From positions 168,585-232,584 of the forward strand of contig NZ_NERX01000005.1 in assembly GCF_003063335.1 (NCBI RefSeq): a stretch of DNA of 64,000 nt, in the 5' to 3' direction. Both the position numbers and the translations under genes were made by a program. A model generated the notes under the pieces. The model saw only the letters and a program-made list of their open reading frames with translations, made no database searches and was not told the DNA's origin. The stretch comes from Limnohabitans sp. MMS-10A-192. Its GTDB lineage: Bacteria; Pseudomonadota; Gammaproteobacteria; Burkholderiales; Burkholderiaceae_C. Below, piece after piece: positions 9,089 through 17,682 of this stretch (position 1 is the stretch's first letter; each line of letters opens with the position of its first letter).

Positions 9089-10597
9089 TTACTTCTTGTC
9101 GCTGGCGCCGGGTATGTCCTTCATCGGATCATCCTGGGCTTGCGGATTGGCATTGGCATCGGGTGGTGGTGCATCGTCGGGAGCCGGGGCGGCCTCCAGC
9201 ACAACAGAGTTCATGTCAATGACTTGGGGCTTGTCCAGGAAGGCGGTGACCGACTGGGGCACAAAGATCACGATCACGACCAGCAGGATTTGCATGATCA
9301 CCCAAGGGATGGAGCCCATGTAGATATCGTTGGTCTTGATGGGTTCGGCAATCCGTTTTTCCTTGAACATGGTGTCGGCAATGCCGCGCAAATAGAACAG
9401 CGCAAAACCAAACGGCGGGTGCATGAAGCTGGTCTGCAGGTTCACGCACAGCAGCACGCCAAACCAGATCAGATCGATGCCCATTTTGTCGGCCACAGGC
9501 GCCAGCATGGGCACGATGATGAAGGCGATCTCGAAGAAGTCGAGGAAGAAGGCAAGGAAGAAAACAAAGACGTTCACCACGATCAGAAAGCCCACCTGGC
9601 CGCCCGGCAAGCCGGACAGCAGATGCTCCACCCACTTGGCACCGTCCACGCCCTGGAAGACCAGGCTGAACACGCGCGAGCCGATCAGGATGAACACGAC
9701 CATGGCCGTCAGGCGCATGGTGCCGTGCATGGCTTCCCACAGCAGCTTTGGAGTCAGGCGTTTGTGCATGGCTGCCAAAATCAAGGCGCCAACCACGCCC
9801 ATGGCACCGGCTTCGGTGGGTGTGGCAATCGCGCGGTCCTGGAAAGGCAAGCCGCCCATGGAGCCCAGCACGGTGAAGATCAAGACAGCGGAGGGGATGA
9901 TGCCTTTGAGGCACTTGCGCCACAGCGGCCAGCCGTTCAGGGTGCGGGCTTCTTTGGGCACGCCGGGGACGTATTCGGGCTTGAACACACCCAGTGCGTA
10001 GGTGTAGATCGCGAACATGGCGATCTGCATCAGCGAGGGGCCCCAGGCGCCTTTGTACATGTCACCCACAGGGCGACCCAATTGGTCGGCCAGCACCACC
10101 AACACGAGTGACGGTGGCACGAGTTGGGTGATGGTGCCGGACGCCGCCAGCACGCCTGTGGCGTAACGGGTGTTGTAGCCGTAGCGCAGCATGACGGGCA
10201 GTGAAATCAGTGCCATGGCGATCACTTGACCGGCCACGGTGCCGGTGATGGCCCCCAAGATGAAGCCCACGATGATGACCGAGTAGCCCAGGCCGCCTTT
10301 GATGGGGCCAAACAATTGGCCCATGGCGTCCAGCATGTCTTCGGCCAGTCCGCACTTTTCAAGGATGGTGCCCATGAAGGTGAAGAAGGGGATGGCCAGC
10401 AGCAGGTCATTGTTCAGGATCGAAAAGATCGAGATGGGCAAATTGCCCAGAAAAGCAGTGGGGAACCAGCCCATTTCGATGGCGAAGAAACCGCTGGCCA
10501 GGCCCAGCGCGGCCAAAGAGAAGGCGACCGGAAAGCCGATCAGCATCACGAACACCAAGCCCACAAACATGATGGGCGCAAAATTTTCCATTTGCAT
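9089..10597 (-). CDS. TRAP transporter large permease subunit (DctM family)
   Basis: A 502-residue polytopic inner-membrane protein with about 12 hydrophobic segments. It is the sodium-coupled channel component of a TRAP uptake system. DctM-like landmarks include GLVFVMLIGFPVAFSLA at the N-terminus, LLLAIPFFTFMGTILEK, and VPPSLVLVVLADQLG. The C-terminus carries an extra hydrophilic tail of about 45 residues rich in Pro, Asp and Ala (EAAPAPDDAPPPDANAN), longer than in most DctM proteins. The ATG at 10597 has an AAGGA ribosome site 8-9 bases upstream. It is downstream of the small subunit gene in the same unit. Confidence 0.9.
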   Translation of the reverse strand: MQMENFAPIMFVGLVFVMLIGFPVAFSLAALGLASGFFAIEMGWFPTAFLGNLPISIFSILNNDLLLAIPFFTFMGTILEKCGLAEDMLDAMGQLFGPIKGGLGYSVIIVGFILGAITGTVAGQVIAMALISLPVMLRYGYNTRYATGVLAASGTITQLVPPSLVLVVLADQLGRPVGDMYKGAWGPSLMQIAMFAIYTYALGVFKPEYVPGVPKEARTLNGWPLWRKCLKGIIPSAVLIFTVLGSMGGLPFQDRAIATPTEAGAMGVVGALILAAMHKRLTPKLLWEAMHGTMRLTAMVVFILIGSRVFSLVFQGVDGAKWVEHLLSGLPGGQVGFLIVVNVFVFFLAFFLDFFEIAFIIVPMLAPVADKMGIDLIWFGVLLCVNLQTSFMHPPFGFALFYLRGIADTMFKEKRIAEPIKTNDIYMGSIPWVIMQILLVVIVIFVPQSVTAFLDKPQVIDMNSVVLEAAPAPDDAPPPDANANPQAQDDPMKDIPGASDKK

Positions 10598-10643
10598 TTT
10601 TATTTCCTTGCAGCGAGTCTTAGAGCAGTTGTGGCGTTACCGC

Positions 10644-11183
10644 TCACTGCAGTGGTTTTTCATAGTGGGTGTCCATGGCGTATTGGCCCCGCAGGAAGGC
10701 CACCCGCTTGATCAACTCAGCCAGGCCTTGCAGCAAGACCAGCGCAAAGCCCAGGGGCATGGCCAAAGTGGCGGGCCATCGGATCAGACCGCCTGCGTTG
10801 CTGCTGTGCTCACCCGTCACCAACGTGTTCCAAAAGTAAGGAAACGACAACCAGGCCAGAAAACCCATGACCGGCATCAGGAAGAACACGATGCCAAAGA
10901 TGTCCACGTAAACAGGTCGGTTGCCGGTTAGCTTGCCGTAGACCAAGTCCACGCGCACATGTTCGTTGACTTTGAGGACATAAGGTGCACCGACCATGAC
11001 CATCCAGGCAAACAGGTACCACTGGATTTCGAGCAGGCCGTTGGAGCTCCAGTCAATGCCGTAACGCACAAAGGCGTTGCCCGCGCTGATGAGGGCTGCC
11101 AGCAAGACGGTCCAGGTGGCCAGGCGACCGAGTCGGTCGTTGAGCCAATCGATACCAAAGGCGAATTTAAGCAATGTCGACAA
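10644..11183 (-). CDS. TRAP transporter small permease subunit (DctQ family)
   Basis: A 179-residue membrane protein with four hydrophobic helices. It has the DctQ-type core GLLEIQWYLFAWMVMVGAPYVLKVNEHVRVDL. It pairs with the large subunit in TRAP transporters. No ATG is available near the conserved N-terminus (LLKFAFGIDWLNDRLGR). The TTG at 11183 has a GGAGAC ribosome site 6 bases upstream and is the most likely start; a TTG at 11267 would add 28 unconserved residues. It is followed by the large subunit after 46 bases. The binding protein for this system is probably the plus-strand gene at 7407. Confidence 0.8.
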   Translation of the reverse strand: MSTLLKFAFGIDWLNDRLGRLATWTVLLAALISAGNAFVRYGIDWSSNGLLEIQWYLFAWMVMVGAPYVLKVNEHVRVDLVYGKLTGNRPVYVDIFGIVFFLMPVMGFLAWLSFPYFWNTLVTGEHSSNAGGLIRWPATLAMPLGFALVLLQGLAELIKRVAFLRGQYAMDTHYEKPLQ

Positions 11184-11355
11184 AATTGTCTCCAAATTAA
11201 CCAAGATAAAAAAAGCACAAAGCCATGCCTCAGGGGCAGACTTGGCAAATCCTGTCGATGTTAACAATGAAGGTCTGTGGCTCGACCGATATTTGCCTGA
11301 TATTTGCTCACTTTGAAATTAAATCTCCTCAATTCCGAGCTTGGCTTGGCGTGCC

Positions 11356-11371
11356 TACGTGGTACTACGTA
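11356..11371. promoter_or_regulatory. Near-perfect 16-bp palindrome between the TRAP unit and the ModE-like regulator
   Basis: TACGTGGTACTACGTA is symmetrical except for one mismatched pair. It lies 18 bases beyond the regulator stop and about 170 bases upstream of the dctQ start, so it may be an operator for the TRAP operon. The protein that binds it is unknown. Confidence 0.4.
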
Positions 11372-11388
11372 TGGCCGATCGCCCGACA

Positions 11389-12486
11389 TCAATTCCACCA
11401 TGGCAAGCGAAGCTTCAAGGATTGGATCTGCCCACAGTCCGCGGGCGCCTGGTAGCCGGCCAACTGGTTGATTTGTTGTTGCCAGGGCTGTGACTGCAGC
11501 ACCGACAGCAGTTGCCCGATGGGCGGCGTATCGAGGGCGCTTTTGAGGCAAACGAGCCAGTAGTTTTCTTGAGTCAAAGGCACGAAGTCGAGGTTTTGTG
11601 CGCGTGCGGCTGAGGCGATGCCCAATCCAACATCGGCACGGCCTGCAGCCACGCAGGCGGCCACACCTGCGTGAGAGCTTTCTTCGTGTTCGTAGCCGCG
11701 GATGGCCGAGCCCGACAGGCCGTGACTTTGCAACCATTGGTCCAGCAGCAGCCTTGTGCCCGTGCCCAGTGCACGGTTGACGATGCGAACATCCGGGCGT
11801 GTCATGTCTTGCCAGGAGGTGAGCTGGCGGGGATTGCCCGGGCGGACCATCAGACCTTGATCGCGTCTGGCGAAGCTGATCAGCTTGTGCTGGCCTCTTT
11901 TGAGCAGGGGACGGTAAGTGCGCGCCACCAGCGAATCGCTGTCAGGCTCAACCGGTGCATGAAAGCCTGCCACCATGCAACGTCCCTCGTTGAGTGCGCG
12001 AATCGCATCGACACTGCCGCAAAACCGCATGTCCAAGTGCAGCGATTGTCTGGCGCAATGGTTTTGCAGGCCAAGCAAACCATCGTCATGGCTGGCATAC
12101 AGCGTCAGCAAATGGCTGTCGGGGTCAAATGCCACTGCAAAGGTTTTTTCCAGCTCTGCTTGCAAAGCGTTGATTTGGGGCGTCAGCCTCGCTTGTGCCT
12201 GTCGTTCGGCCCATAGGAGCTTGTCGGCAAATTCGGTCAGCTGTGCGGCTTGGCCTTTTTCCCAAATGATGAGCGGTTGGCTGAGCACATCTTCCCAGCG
12301 TTTGAGTTCGCCCCAAACATGGCGGTAGGACAAGCCCATTGTTTTGGCTGCAGCCGAAATCGAGCCCGCACTGCGCACAGCCTGTAGCAAATCCATCAAA
12401 GGGTTGCGCAGCGGTGAGGTCTGGTTTTGCAGTAACGCAGGACTGGAGTTGGGGCTCCAGTTGTAGGAAATATCAATGTGTCGCAC
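11389..12486 (-). CDS. ModE-like transcriptional regulator with PBP-type ligand domain, probably tungstate/molybdate-responsive
   Basis: A 365-residue regulator. The N-terminal winged helix-turn-helix (about residues 20-75: LLQAVRSAGSISAAAKTMG, SYRHVWGELKRWE) is of the ModE/LysR-like type. The rest resembles a periplasmic-binding-protein domain of the kind found in one-component oxyanion regulators (FCGSVDAIRALNEGRC, YEHEESSHAGVAACVAAGRADVGLG). It is divergent from tupBCA, so it most likely senses tungstate or molybdate and controls that operon. The GTG at 12486 gives the family-length N-terminus. A TTG at 12579 with an AGGAG upstream would add 31 residues, but it runs through a palindrome that looks like the operator. 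Confidence 0.78.
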   Translation of the reverse strand: MRHIDISYNWSPNSSPALLQNQTSPLRNPLMDLLQAVRSAGSISAAAKTMGLSYRHVWGELKRWEDVLSQPLIIWEKGQAAQLTEFADKLLWAERQAQARLTPQINALQAELEKTFAVAFDPDSHLLTLYASHDDGLLGLQNHCARQSLHLDMRFCGSVDAIRALNEGRCMVAGFHAPVEPDSDSLVARTYRPLLKRGQHKLISFARRDQGLMVRPGNPRQLTSWQDMTRPDVRIVNRALGTGTRLLLDQWLQSHGLSGSAIRGYEHEESSHAGVAACVAAGRADVGLGIASAARAQNLDFVPLTQENYWLVCLKSALDTPPIGQLLSVLQSQPWQQQINQLAGYQAPADCGQIQSLKLRLPWWN

Positions 12487-12570
12487 AGCTTGGAGTTTGC
12501 CTGAATCAAAACGGGTGTGATCTGAGGGGGCTGTCTGGCGTATGCAATTGAATTCATAGCGGACATCCCT

Positions 12571-12585
12571 TACGGCCAAGCCGTA
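12571..12585. promoter_or_regulatory. Candidate operator upstream of tupB
   Basis: TACGGC and GCCGTA form a perfect inverted repeat with a CAA spacer, 28 bases before the tupB start and beside a possible -10 element TATAGC. Its place between the divergent regulator and the transporter suggests a ModE-like binding site. Confidence 0.45.
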
Positions 12586-12613
12586 TTGCTCCTATAGCAT
12601 CCAAGGCTGTTTT

Positions 12614-13351
12614 ATGAATACGTTTACCGACAGCGCCTTGGCGGCGTTCGACCTCATCATTTCTCTGGATCCAGGCCTGTGGGCGGTGGTCTGGCGGTCT
12701 GTCGCCGTCAGTGCCACGGCTTGCTTGCTGGGGTATGGCGTGGGTGTTTTGTTGGGCGCATGGCTGGCTGTGGCCAGGTTTGCCGGGCGTGGTGCGGTGC
12801 TCATCGGACTGAACACTTTGCTGGCATTGCCCTCGGTTGTGGTGGGGTTGGTGGTGTATTTGCTGTTGTCACGAACCGGGCCTTTGGGCTTTTTGGGTTG
12901 GATGTTCAGTTTCAAGGCCATGGTTCTTGCCCAGTTTGTCTTGGTGCTGCCGGTGGTCACGGCTTTGACCCGTCAGGTCGTGGAGGATGTGGAGCGCCAG
13001 CACGGCGAACAATGGGCTTCACTGGGGGCCGGGCCTCGTTTGCGTGGTGTGCTGCTGGCCTGGGATGAGCGCTATGCCTTGCTGACCATCGGCGTTGCGG
13101 CTTTCGGCCGTGCTATTTCCGAAGTGGGGGCGGTGATGATTGTGGGGGGCAATATCGATGGCTTCACCCGTGTCATGACCACGGCCATTGCGCTGGAGAC
13201 CAGCAAGGGTGACTTGCCCTTGGCCTTGGGGCTCGGGCTGGTTTTGTTGGGGGTGGTGCTCTTGTTGAATTTGCTCGTCCTGGCCGTACGTCGGTGGGCC
13301 GAATTCAGGCAAGGGCAAGTCGTGAACACCCCTAAAGGATGGGTCACATGA
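12614..13351 (+). CDS. tupB: Tungstate ABC transporter permease
   Basis: A 245-residue inner-membrane permease with about five or six hydrophobic helices. It carries the binding-protein-dependent transport (EAA-like) loop, here seen as DVERQHGEQWASLGAGPRLR followed by AAFGRAISEVGAVMIVGGNI, which matches TupB/WtpB-type oxyanion permeases. It forms the channel for tungstate taken from TupA. It overlaps tupC by 4 bases, and tupC overlaps tupA, so the three make one operon facing away from the ModE-like regulator. Confidence 0.88.
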   Translation: MNTFTDSALAAFDLIISLDPGLWAVVWRSVAVSATACLLGYGVGVLLGAWLAVARFAGRGAVLIGLNTLLALPSVVVGLVVYLLLSRTGPLGFLGWMFSFKAMVLAQFVLVLPVVTALTRQVVEDVERQHGEQWASLGAGPRLRGVLLAWDERYALLTIGVAAFGRAISEVGAVMIVGGNIDGFTRVMTTAIALETSKGDLPLALGLGLVLLGVVLLLNLLVLAVRRWAEFRQGQVVNTPKGWVT

Positions 13352-14076
13352 CAAGGGCGCGAGCCGCAGTGCAAATGGACGGGGTGAGTGTGCAGTTGGG
13401 GGCGAGCCCTGTGCTGCATGGCATCGATGTGCAGATCCAGCCGGGTGAGCGCGTGGCCCTTGTGGGCTCGAATGGCTCGGGCAAGAGCACTTTGCTGCGT
13501 GCATTGCATGGCCTGTTGCCGGCCCACCAAGGGCAAATTCATTGGCATCCTGAGTTGCGTCAGGCCATGTTGTTTCAAAAGCCCCACGTTTTGCGCACTT
13601 CGGCGCTGAACAATGTGGCGCTGGCGCTTTGGCTCGACCGTGGACAGGGCTTGTCGTGGGCCCAAGCCAAGGCCCGTGCGGTTGTGGCTTTGCAGCGAGT
13701 CGGTTTGACGGGTGTGGCTCACCAAGGGGGGCGCCAACTGTCGGGTGGGCAGCAACAGCGCCTGGCTCTCGCCCGAGCTTGGGCGCGCCAGCCTCAGGTG
13801 CTGCTGCTGGACGAGCCGACCGCCAGCCTGGATCCACATGCCAAGCGCGAAGTGGAGAACTTGATTGCTGAATTCACGGACGGTGCCGATGGCCGCATGA
13901 CCTTGATCTGGGCCAGTCACAACTTGGGTCAGGTCAAGCGCCTGGCCAGTCGAGTGCTCTATTTGCAGGGTGGTCGCATCGAAGCGGACTTGCCTGTTGA
14001 TGATTTTTTCAATGCCGCCGAGCTGTCCAAGCGCAGCCCGGCAGCCCATGCTTTTGTTCAAGGAGAACTTTCATGA
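13348..14076 (+). CDS. tupC: Tungstate ABC transporter ATP-binding protein
   Basis: A 242-residue ABC ATPase that powers tungstate import. Walker A is GSNGSGKST (about residues 38-46), the signature is LSGGQQQR, and Walker B is VLLLDEPTASLD followed by the switch His (ASHN). The ATG at 13348 has an AAAGGA site 8 bases upstream and overlaps the tupB stop. A second ATG 9 bases earlier would place the ribosome site over the start. Its stop overlaps the tupA start by 4 bases. Confidence 0.9.
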   Translation: MTRARAAVQMDGVSVQLGASPVLHGIDVQIQPGERVALVGSNGSGKSTLLRALHGLLPAHQGQIHWHPELRQAMLFQKPHVLRTSALNNVALALWLDRGQGLSWAQAKARAVVALQRVGLTGVAHQGGRQLSGGQQQRLALARAWARQPQVLLLDEPTASLDPHAKREVENLIAEFTDGADGRMTLIWASHNLGQVKRLASRVLYLQGGRIEADLPVDDFFNAAELSKRSPAAHAFVQGELS

Positions 14077-14888
14077 CTTTCAAAACTTCCATGACCCGTC
14101 GCGCTTTGGTGTGCGCCGTTTTGGCCACCACCTCGGTCTGGGCGCAAGCCCAATCGATCGTGATGTCGTCCACCACTTCGACCGAGCAATCGGGCTTGTT
14201 CGCGCACTTGCTGCCCGCCTTCAAAAAAGCCAGTGGGCTGGACGTGAAAGTGGTGGCGCTGGGCACGGGTCAAGCGCTGGACATGGCGCGTCGCGGTGAC
14301 GCTGACGTGGTGTTTGTGCACGACCAAGTGGCCGAAGAAAAGTTCGTGGCCGATGGCTTTGGCCTCAAGCGCTTGCCTGTGATGTACAACGACTTTGTGC
14401 TGATTGGCCCCAAGGCCGACCCGGCAGGCACCAAAGGCAAAGACATCGTGGCGGCTTTGAGCAAGTTGTCTGCAGGCAATGCGCCCTTTGTCTCGCGTGG
14501 TGACAAGAGCGGCACGCATGCGGCCGAGCTGCGTTTTTGGAAAATGGCCAATCTGGCGGACAAAAAAGGCAGCGGCTACAAGGAATGCGGCTGCGGCATG
14601 GGCCCGGCTTTGAACATCGCAGCGTCTTCAGGCGGCTATGTGTTGGCCGACCGTGCCACCTGGCTCAACTTCAAGAACCGCGCCGATTTGGCCGTTTTGG
14701 TGGAGGGCGACAACCGCTTGTTCAACCAGTACGGCGTGATGGTGGTCAACCCCGCCAAGCATGCGCACGTCAAGCAGGCTGATGCGCAGAAGTTTGTGGA
14801 CTGGATCATTTCGCCTGCAGGTCAGACAAACATCAGCGAATACAAAATCGGTGGCGAGCAGCTGTTCTTCCCGAACGCTGGCAAATAA
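14073..14888 (+). CDS. tupA: Tungstate-binding periplasmic protein
   Basis: A 271-residue secreted binding protein. The Sec signal peptide (MTFKTSMTRRALVCAVLA..) probably ends at AQA about residue 27. The oxyanion-binding motif STTSTEQSGLF is at 33-43, and SRGDKSGTH is at about 140-148; both are hallmarks of TupA-type tungstate receptors. It delivers tungstate to TupBC, which would supply tungsten for tungstoenzymes or a W/Mo cofactor. The gene has an AAGGAGA ribosome site and is last in the operon. Confidence 0.9.
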   Translation: MTFKTSMTRRALVCAVLATTSVWAQAQSIVMSSTTSTEQSGLFAHLLPAFKKASGLDVKVVALGTGQALDMARRGDADVVFVHDQVAEEKFVADGFGLKRLPVMYNDFVLIGPKADPAGTKGKDIVAALSKLSAGNAPFVSRGDKSGTHAAELRFWKMANLADKKGSGYKECGCGMGPALNIAASSGGYVLADRATWLNFKNRADLAVLVEGDNRLFNQYGVMVVNPAKHAHVKQADAQKFVDWIISPAGQTNISEYKIGGEQLFFPNAGK

Positions 14889-14924
14889 GTGCAGCAACGG
14901 TGTCGCGCACGGGTCTGGCTGGCT

Positions 14925-15314
14925 TCAACGCGCCCAGAATAGCGTCACTGTTTTGATGCCCAAAACCGTCAAGGCCAAAGAGCCAAACAGGTGCACCGAT
15001 GCTGTACCTGCCGCAAAGGCGTAGCGTCCTTGTTGCAGCATGGCCACCACTTCGGCCGAGAAGCTGGAAAAGGTGGTCAATGCGCCTAAAAAGCCCGTGA
15101 CCAGTGCCAGACGCCAAACTGGATCGAGGTCGGGCAATTGCTGAAAGACGCCCACACACACGCCTACCAGATAACCGCCGATCAAGTTGGCGGCCAAGGT
15201 GCCCCAGGGCATGAGCCCCGCACTGGCCGCGCCAGGGTTGAGCCACAAGCCCAGCTGCCAGCGTGACAAAGCGCCCACACAGGCACCCAGACAAATCGCG
15301 ATCACAGAGGGCAT
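14925..15314 (-). CDS. crcB: Fluoride exporter CrcB
   Basis: A 129-residue four-helix membrane protein of the Fluc/CrcB family, a dual-topology dimeric fluoride channel that lowers cytoplasmic fluoride. Family patterns seen are GACVGALSRWQLGLWLN, GTLAANLIGGYLVG (Asn in helix 2) and TGFLGALTTFSSFSAE (the TTFSSFS stretch lines the fluoride path). The ATG at 15314 follows an AGGAG site; the GTG at 15320 sits too close to that site. It is 22 bases downstream of rdgC, and no fluoride riboswitch is visible in that short gap, so it may be transcribed with rdgC. Confidence 0.92.
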   Translation of the reverse strand: MPSVIAICLGACVGALSRWQLGLWLNPGAASAGLMPWGTLAANLIGGYLVGVCVGVFQQLPDLDPVWRLALVTGFLGALTTFSSFSAEVVAMLQQGRYAFAAGTASVHLFGSLALTVLGIKTVTLFWAR

Positions 15315-15336
15315 GTTCACTCCTGGTCAGTGGTGC

Positions 15337-16308
15337 TCAAAAAGGCGGGTCGTCGTCAGCCGCTTCGGTGGTGACGGTTGGTGATGTGGGTGCCGCCTCT
15401 GCGCCCAATTCCATCTCGCCACCCAGCGCTTCGATCAGGCTGTCCAGCAAGGGGCCGAGCAAGCCGGTGGACAGGGCGACGTCGCCATCGAAACGGTCTT
15501 CGTTCTTGTCGGTACCTGACTCGTCCATGACGCCGTCGAGGAACTGCACTTTTTTCAGCTGCAAGGTCTCGGTCAAAACAAAGCCCACGCGACCGTCCCA
15601 GCTCAGGGCCAGCTGTGTGGGCAGCTTGCCTTCCATCACGTGCTTGCGCACATCGTCGTTGGCCAGGTGGTGGCGGGTGAAGCGCACGCTGGCCGCGTCT
15701 TCACCGGTGGACTTGAGCACGGTTTCGCGCTCCACCGTGAGGTCGGCGGGCCACTCGTCTTCGGTGGGGGCCAGCAGCCACTGGGTCATGGCGGCTTGGG
15801 GCGAGGTCACGGTCTGGATCAGTGAGACCGACAGGCCAGCCAACACATTCATCAGCGCCGACATGACTTCGTCTGCCTTGCCTTGGCTGCCTGCGTTGAG
15901 CACCAGGCGGCGGTTTTCCAGGTCCATCCACACGATGACTGTGGACTGGCGCGCAAAAGCTTGGGGCAGCAGCGACATCAGCACATCGTCCATGATGTCG
16001 CGCTTTTCTTTTTTGCCGGGTTTGCGGCCGGTGGCCGCTTCGATTTCGGCGATGCGCTCGTCGGCTCTGCGGCGCACCACATTGCCGGGCACGGCCTTGG
16101 ACTCGATCATCAGCTTGACGATCCATTGACCGCCCACCGATTCGATCAGCGGACCGTAGGCCTCACCTCGGGGGGGGATCCAGCCGACGGATTTCTCCTG
16201 GCTGGCGCCGCACTCAACAAACTGGGCGGGCTCCAGCGCCGCTTGCACATCGGCGAGCGTGGGGGCAAAGCCCTCGCCGATGCGGTAAACCATCACATTT
16301 TTGAACAT
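15337..16308 (-). CDS. rdgC: Recombination-associated protein RdgC
   Basis: A 323-residue cytoplasmic DNA-binding protein. The start MFKNVMVYRIG and the segments FVECGASQEKSVGWIPPRG and NVVRRRADERIAEIEAATGRKPGKKEKRDI are strongly RdgC-like. RdgC forms a ring around double-stranded DNA and limits RecA action. Length is slightly above the E. coli protein (303 residues). It is upstream of crcB on the same strand. Confidence 0.93.
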   Translation of the reverse strand: MFKNVMVYRIGEGFAPTLADVQAALEPAQFVECGASQEKSVGWIPPRGEAYGPLIESVGGQWIVKLMIESKAVPGNVVRRRADERIAEIEAATGRKPGKKEKRDIMDDVLMSLLPQAFARQSTVIVWMDLENRRLVLNAGSQGKADEVMSALMNVLAGLSVSLIQTVTSPQAAMTQWLLAPTEDEWPADLTVERETVLKSTGEDAASVRFTRHHLANDDVRKHVMEGKLPTQLALSWDGRVGFVLTETLQLKKVQFLDGVMDESGTDKNEDRFDGDVALSTGLLGPLLDSLIEALGGEMELGAEAAPTSPTVTTEAADDDPPF

Positions 16309-16368
16309 CCGTCACTCTTTCATGCCACAGGGGCCAGCGCGGCATCTTACCGGAGTGGGCGGGCGGTT

Positions 16369-17682
16369 TTACTGGGCCACGCCCATCAAGAGATCGGGCA
16401 CGCTGGTGACGATGGACGGGAAGACCGTGATCAACACAATGCCCACAATCATGCAAACGAAAAATGGCACGGTCACCTTGGCAATGCGGTTGCTGTCGAT
16501 GCCGGTCATGTTTTGCAGCACGAACAGGTTGAAGCCCACAGGCGGCGTGATTTCGGCGATCTCGACCAGCATGATGATGAAGATGCCGAACCAGACCAGA
16601 TCGAAACCGGCTTTCTGGATCATGGGCAACACCACCGCGCTGGTCAGCACGATCATCGAGATGCCGTCGAGCGCTGTACCCAAAATCAAATACACCACCA
16701 CCAGCACGCCGATCAGGCCAAAGGGCGAGAGGTTCATGCTGTGCACAAACTCGGCCAGCTCACGCGGGATGCCGGTGAAGGCCATGGTCTTGGTCAAGAA
16801 GGCCGCGCCCGCCAGGATGAACATGATCATGCAGCTCACCCGCGTGGCGCCCACCAGGCCTTGCCAAAAATTCTGCCAAGTGAGGCTGCGCCCGGCGGCT
16901 GCAATCGCCAACGAACCCAGCACGCCGTAAGCCGCGCATTCGGTGGCGGTGGCGATGCCCGCCACCAGCACCCAGACGATGAACACGATCAACAAACCAC
17001 ATGGGATCAAGCTGCCCGAGCGTCGCATTTTTTCCATGAAGGTGGTCGGCGCTTCGGGTGGGGGCACTTTGTCGGGGTTGCGCAGGCTCCACCAGATGAT
17101 GTAGCCCGAGAACAGGCCCATCAGCAAAAAGCCGGGCAAGAAGCCAGCGAGGAACAAGCGGATCACGCTGGCGTCAGCCGCCACGGCGTAGACCACCATG
17201 GTGATGGACGGCGGAATCAAGATGCCCAAACCGCCCGCAGCGGCCAGAGAGCCCAGGGCGATGTTGCGGTCGTAGCCGCGCTTTTCCAACTCGGGCAGGG
17301 CCACTTTGGCGATCGTGGCGCAGGTGGCGGCAGACGAGCCCGAAACCGAGCCGAAAATGCCGCAACCCAAAATGGTGGTGTGCATCAGGCGGCCCGGCAC
17401 CTTGGACAGCCAGGGCGAAAGGCCGTCGAACATCTGCTCGGACAGCTTGGTGCGGTACAAAATTTCGCCCATCCAGATGAACATGGGCAAGGCTGCGAGT
17501 TCCCAGCTGGCCGAGGTTTCCCAGAACGAGGAAAACAGGTTCTTGCCGGGCAGGGTGTTGGTGAAAAACGCCTGGCCGACCCAGCCCACAATGGCCAGCG
17601 TCATGGCGATCCACACGCCGCCGCTGAGCATCAACAACATCAAAAAGAGGAGCAGGCCTCCGATTTCCAGCAGGCCCATCAC
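16369..17682 (-). CDS. TRAP transporter large permease subunit (DctM family), second system
   Basis: A 437-residue polytopic membrane protein with about 12 helices and DctM-type segments (NIALGSLAAAGGLGILIPPSITMVVYAV; GSVSGSSAATCATIAKVALPEL). Together with the adjacent small subunit and binding protein it forms a complete TRAP system in the normal order dctP-dctQ-dctM on the minus strand. It overlaps the small subunit by 4 bases. Unlike the first DctM it has no hydrophilic C-terminal tail. Confidence 0.92.
   Translation of the reverse strand: MMGLLEIGGLLLFLMLLMLSGGVWIAMTLAIVGWVGQAFFTNTLPGKNLFSSFWETSASWELAALPMFIWMGEILYRTKLSEQMFDGLSPWLSKVPGRLMHTTILGCGIFGSVSGSSAATCATIAKVALPELEKRGYDRNIALGSLAAAGGLGILIPPSITMVVYAVAADASVIRLFLAGFLPGFLLMGLFSGYIIWWSLRNPDKVPPPEAPTTFMEKMRRSGSLIPCGLLIVFIVWVLVAGIATATECAAYGVLGSLAIAAAGRSLTWQNFWQGLVGATRVSCMIMFILAGAAFLTKTMAFTGIPRELAEFVHSMNLSPFGLIGVLVVVYLILGTALDGISMIVLTSAVVLPMIQKAGFDLVWFGIFIIMLVEIAEITPPVGFNLFVLQNMTGIDSNRIAKVTVPFFVCMIVGIVLITVFPSIVTSVPDLLMGVAQ

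Noticed and set aside
12487..12579. Longer ModE-like regulator from TTG 12579
   Set aside because: The extra 31 residues are not like the family and overlap the palindrome that looks like the operator.
15315..15336. Fluoride riboswitch before crcB
   Set aside because: Only 22 bases separate rdgC and crcB, and no riboswitch core is present.
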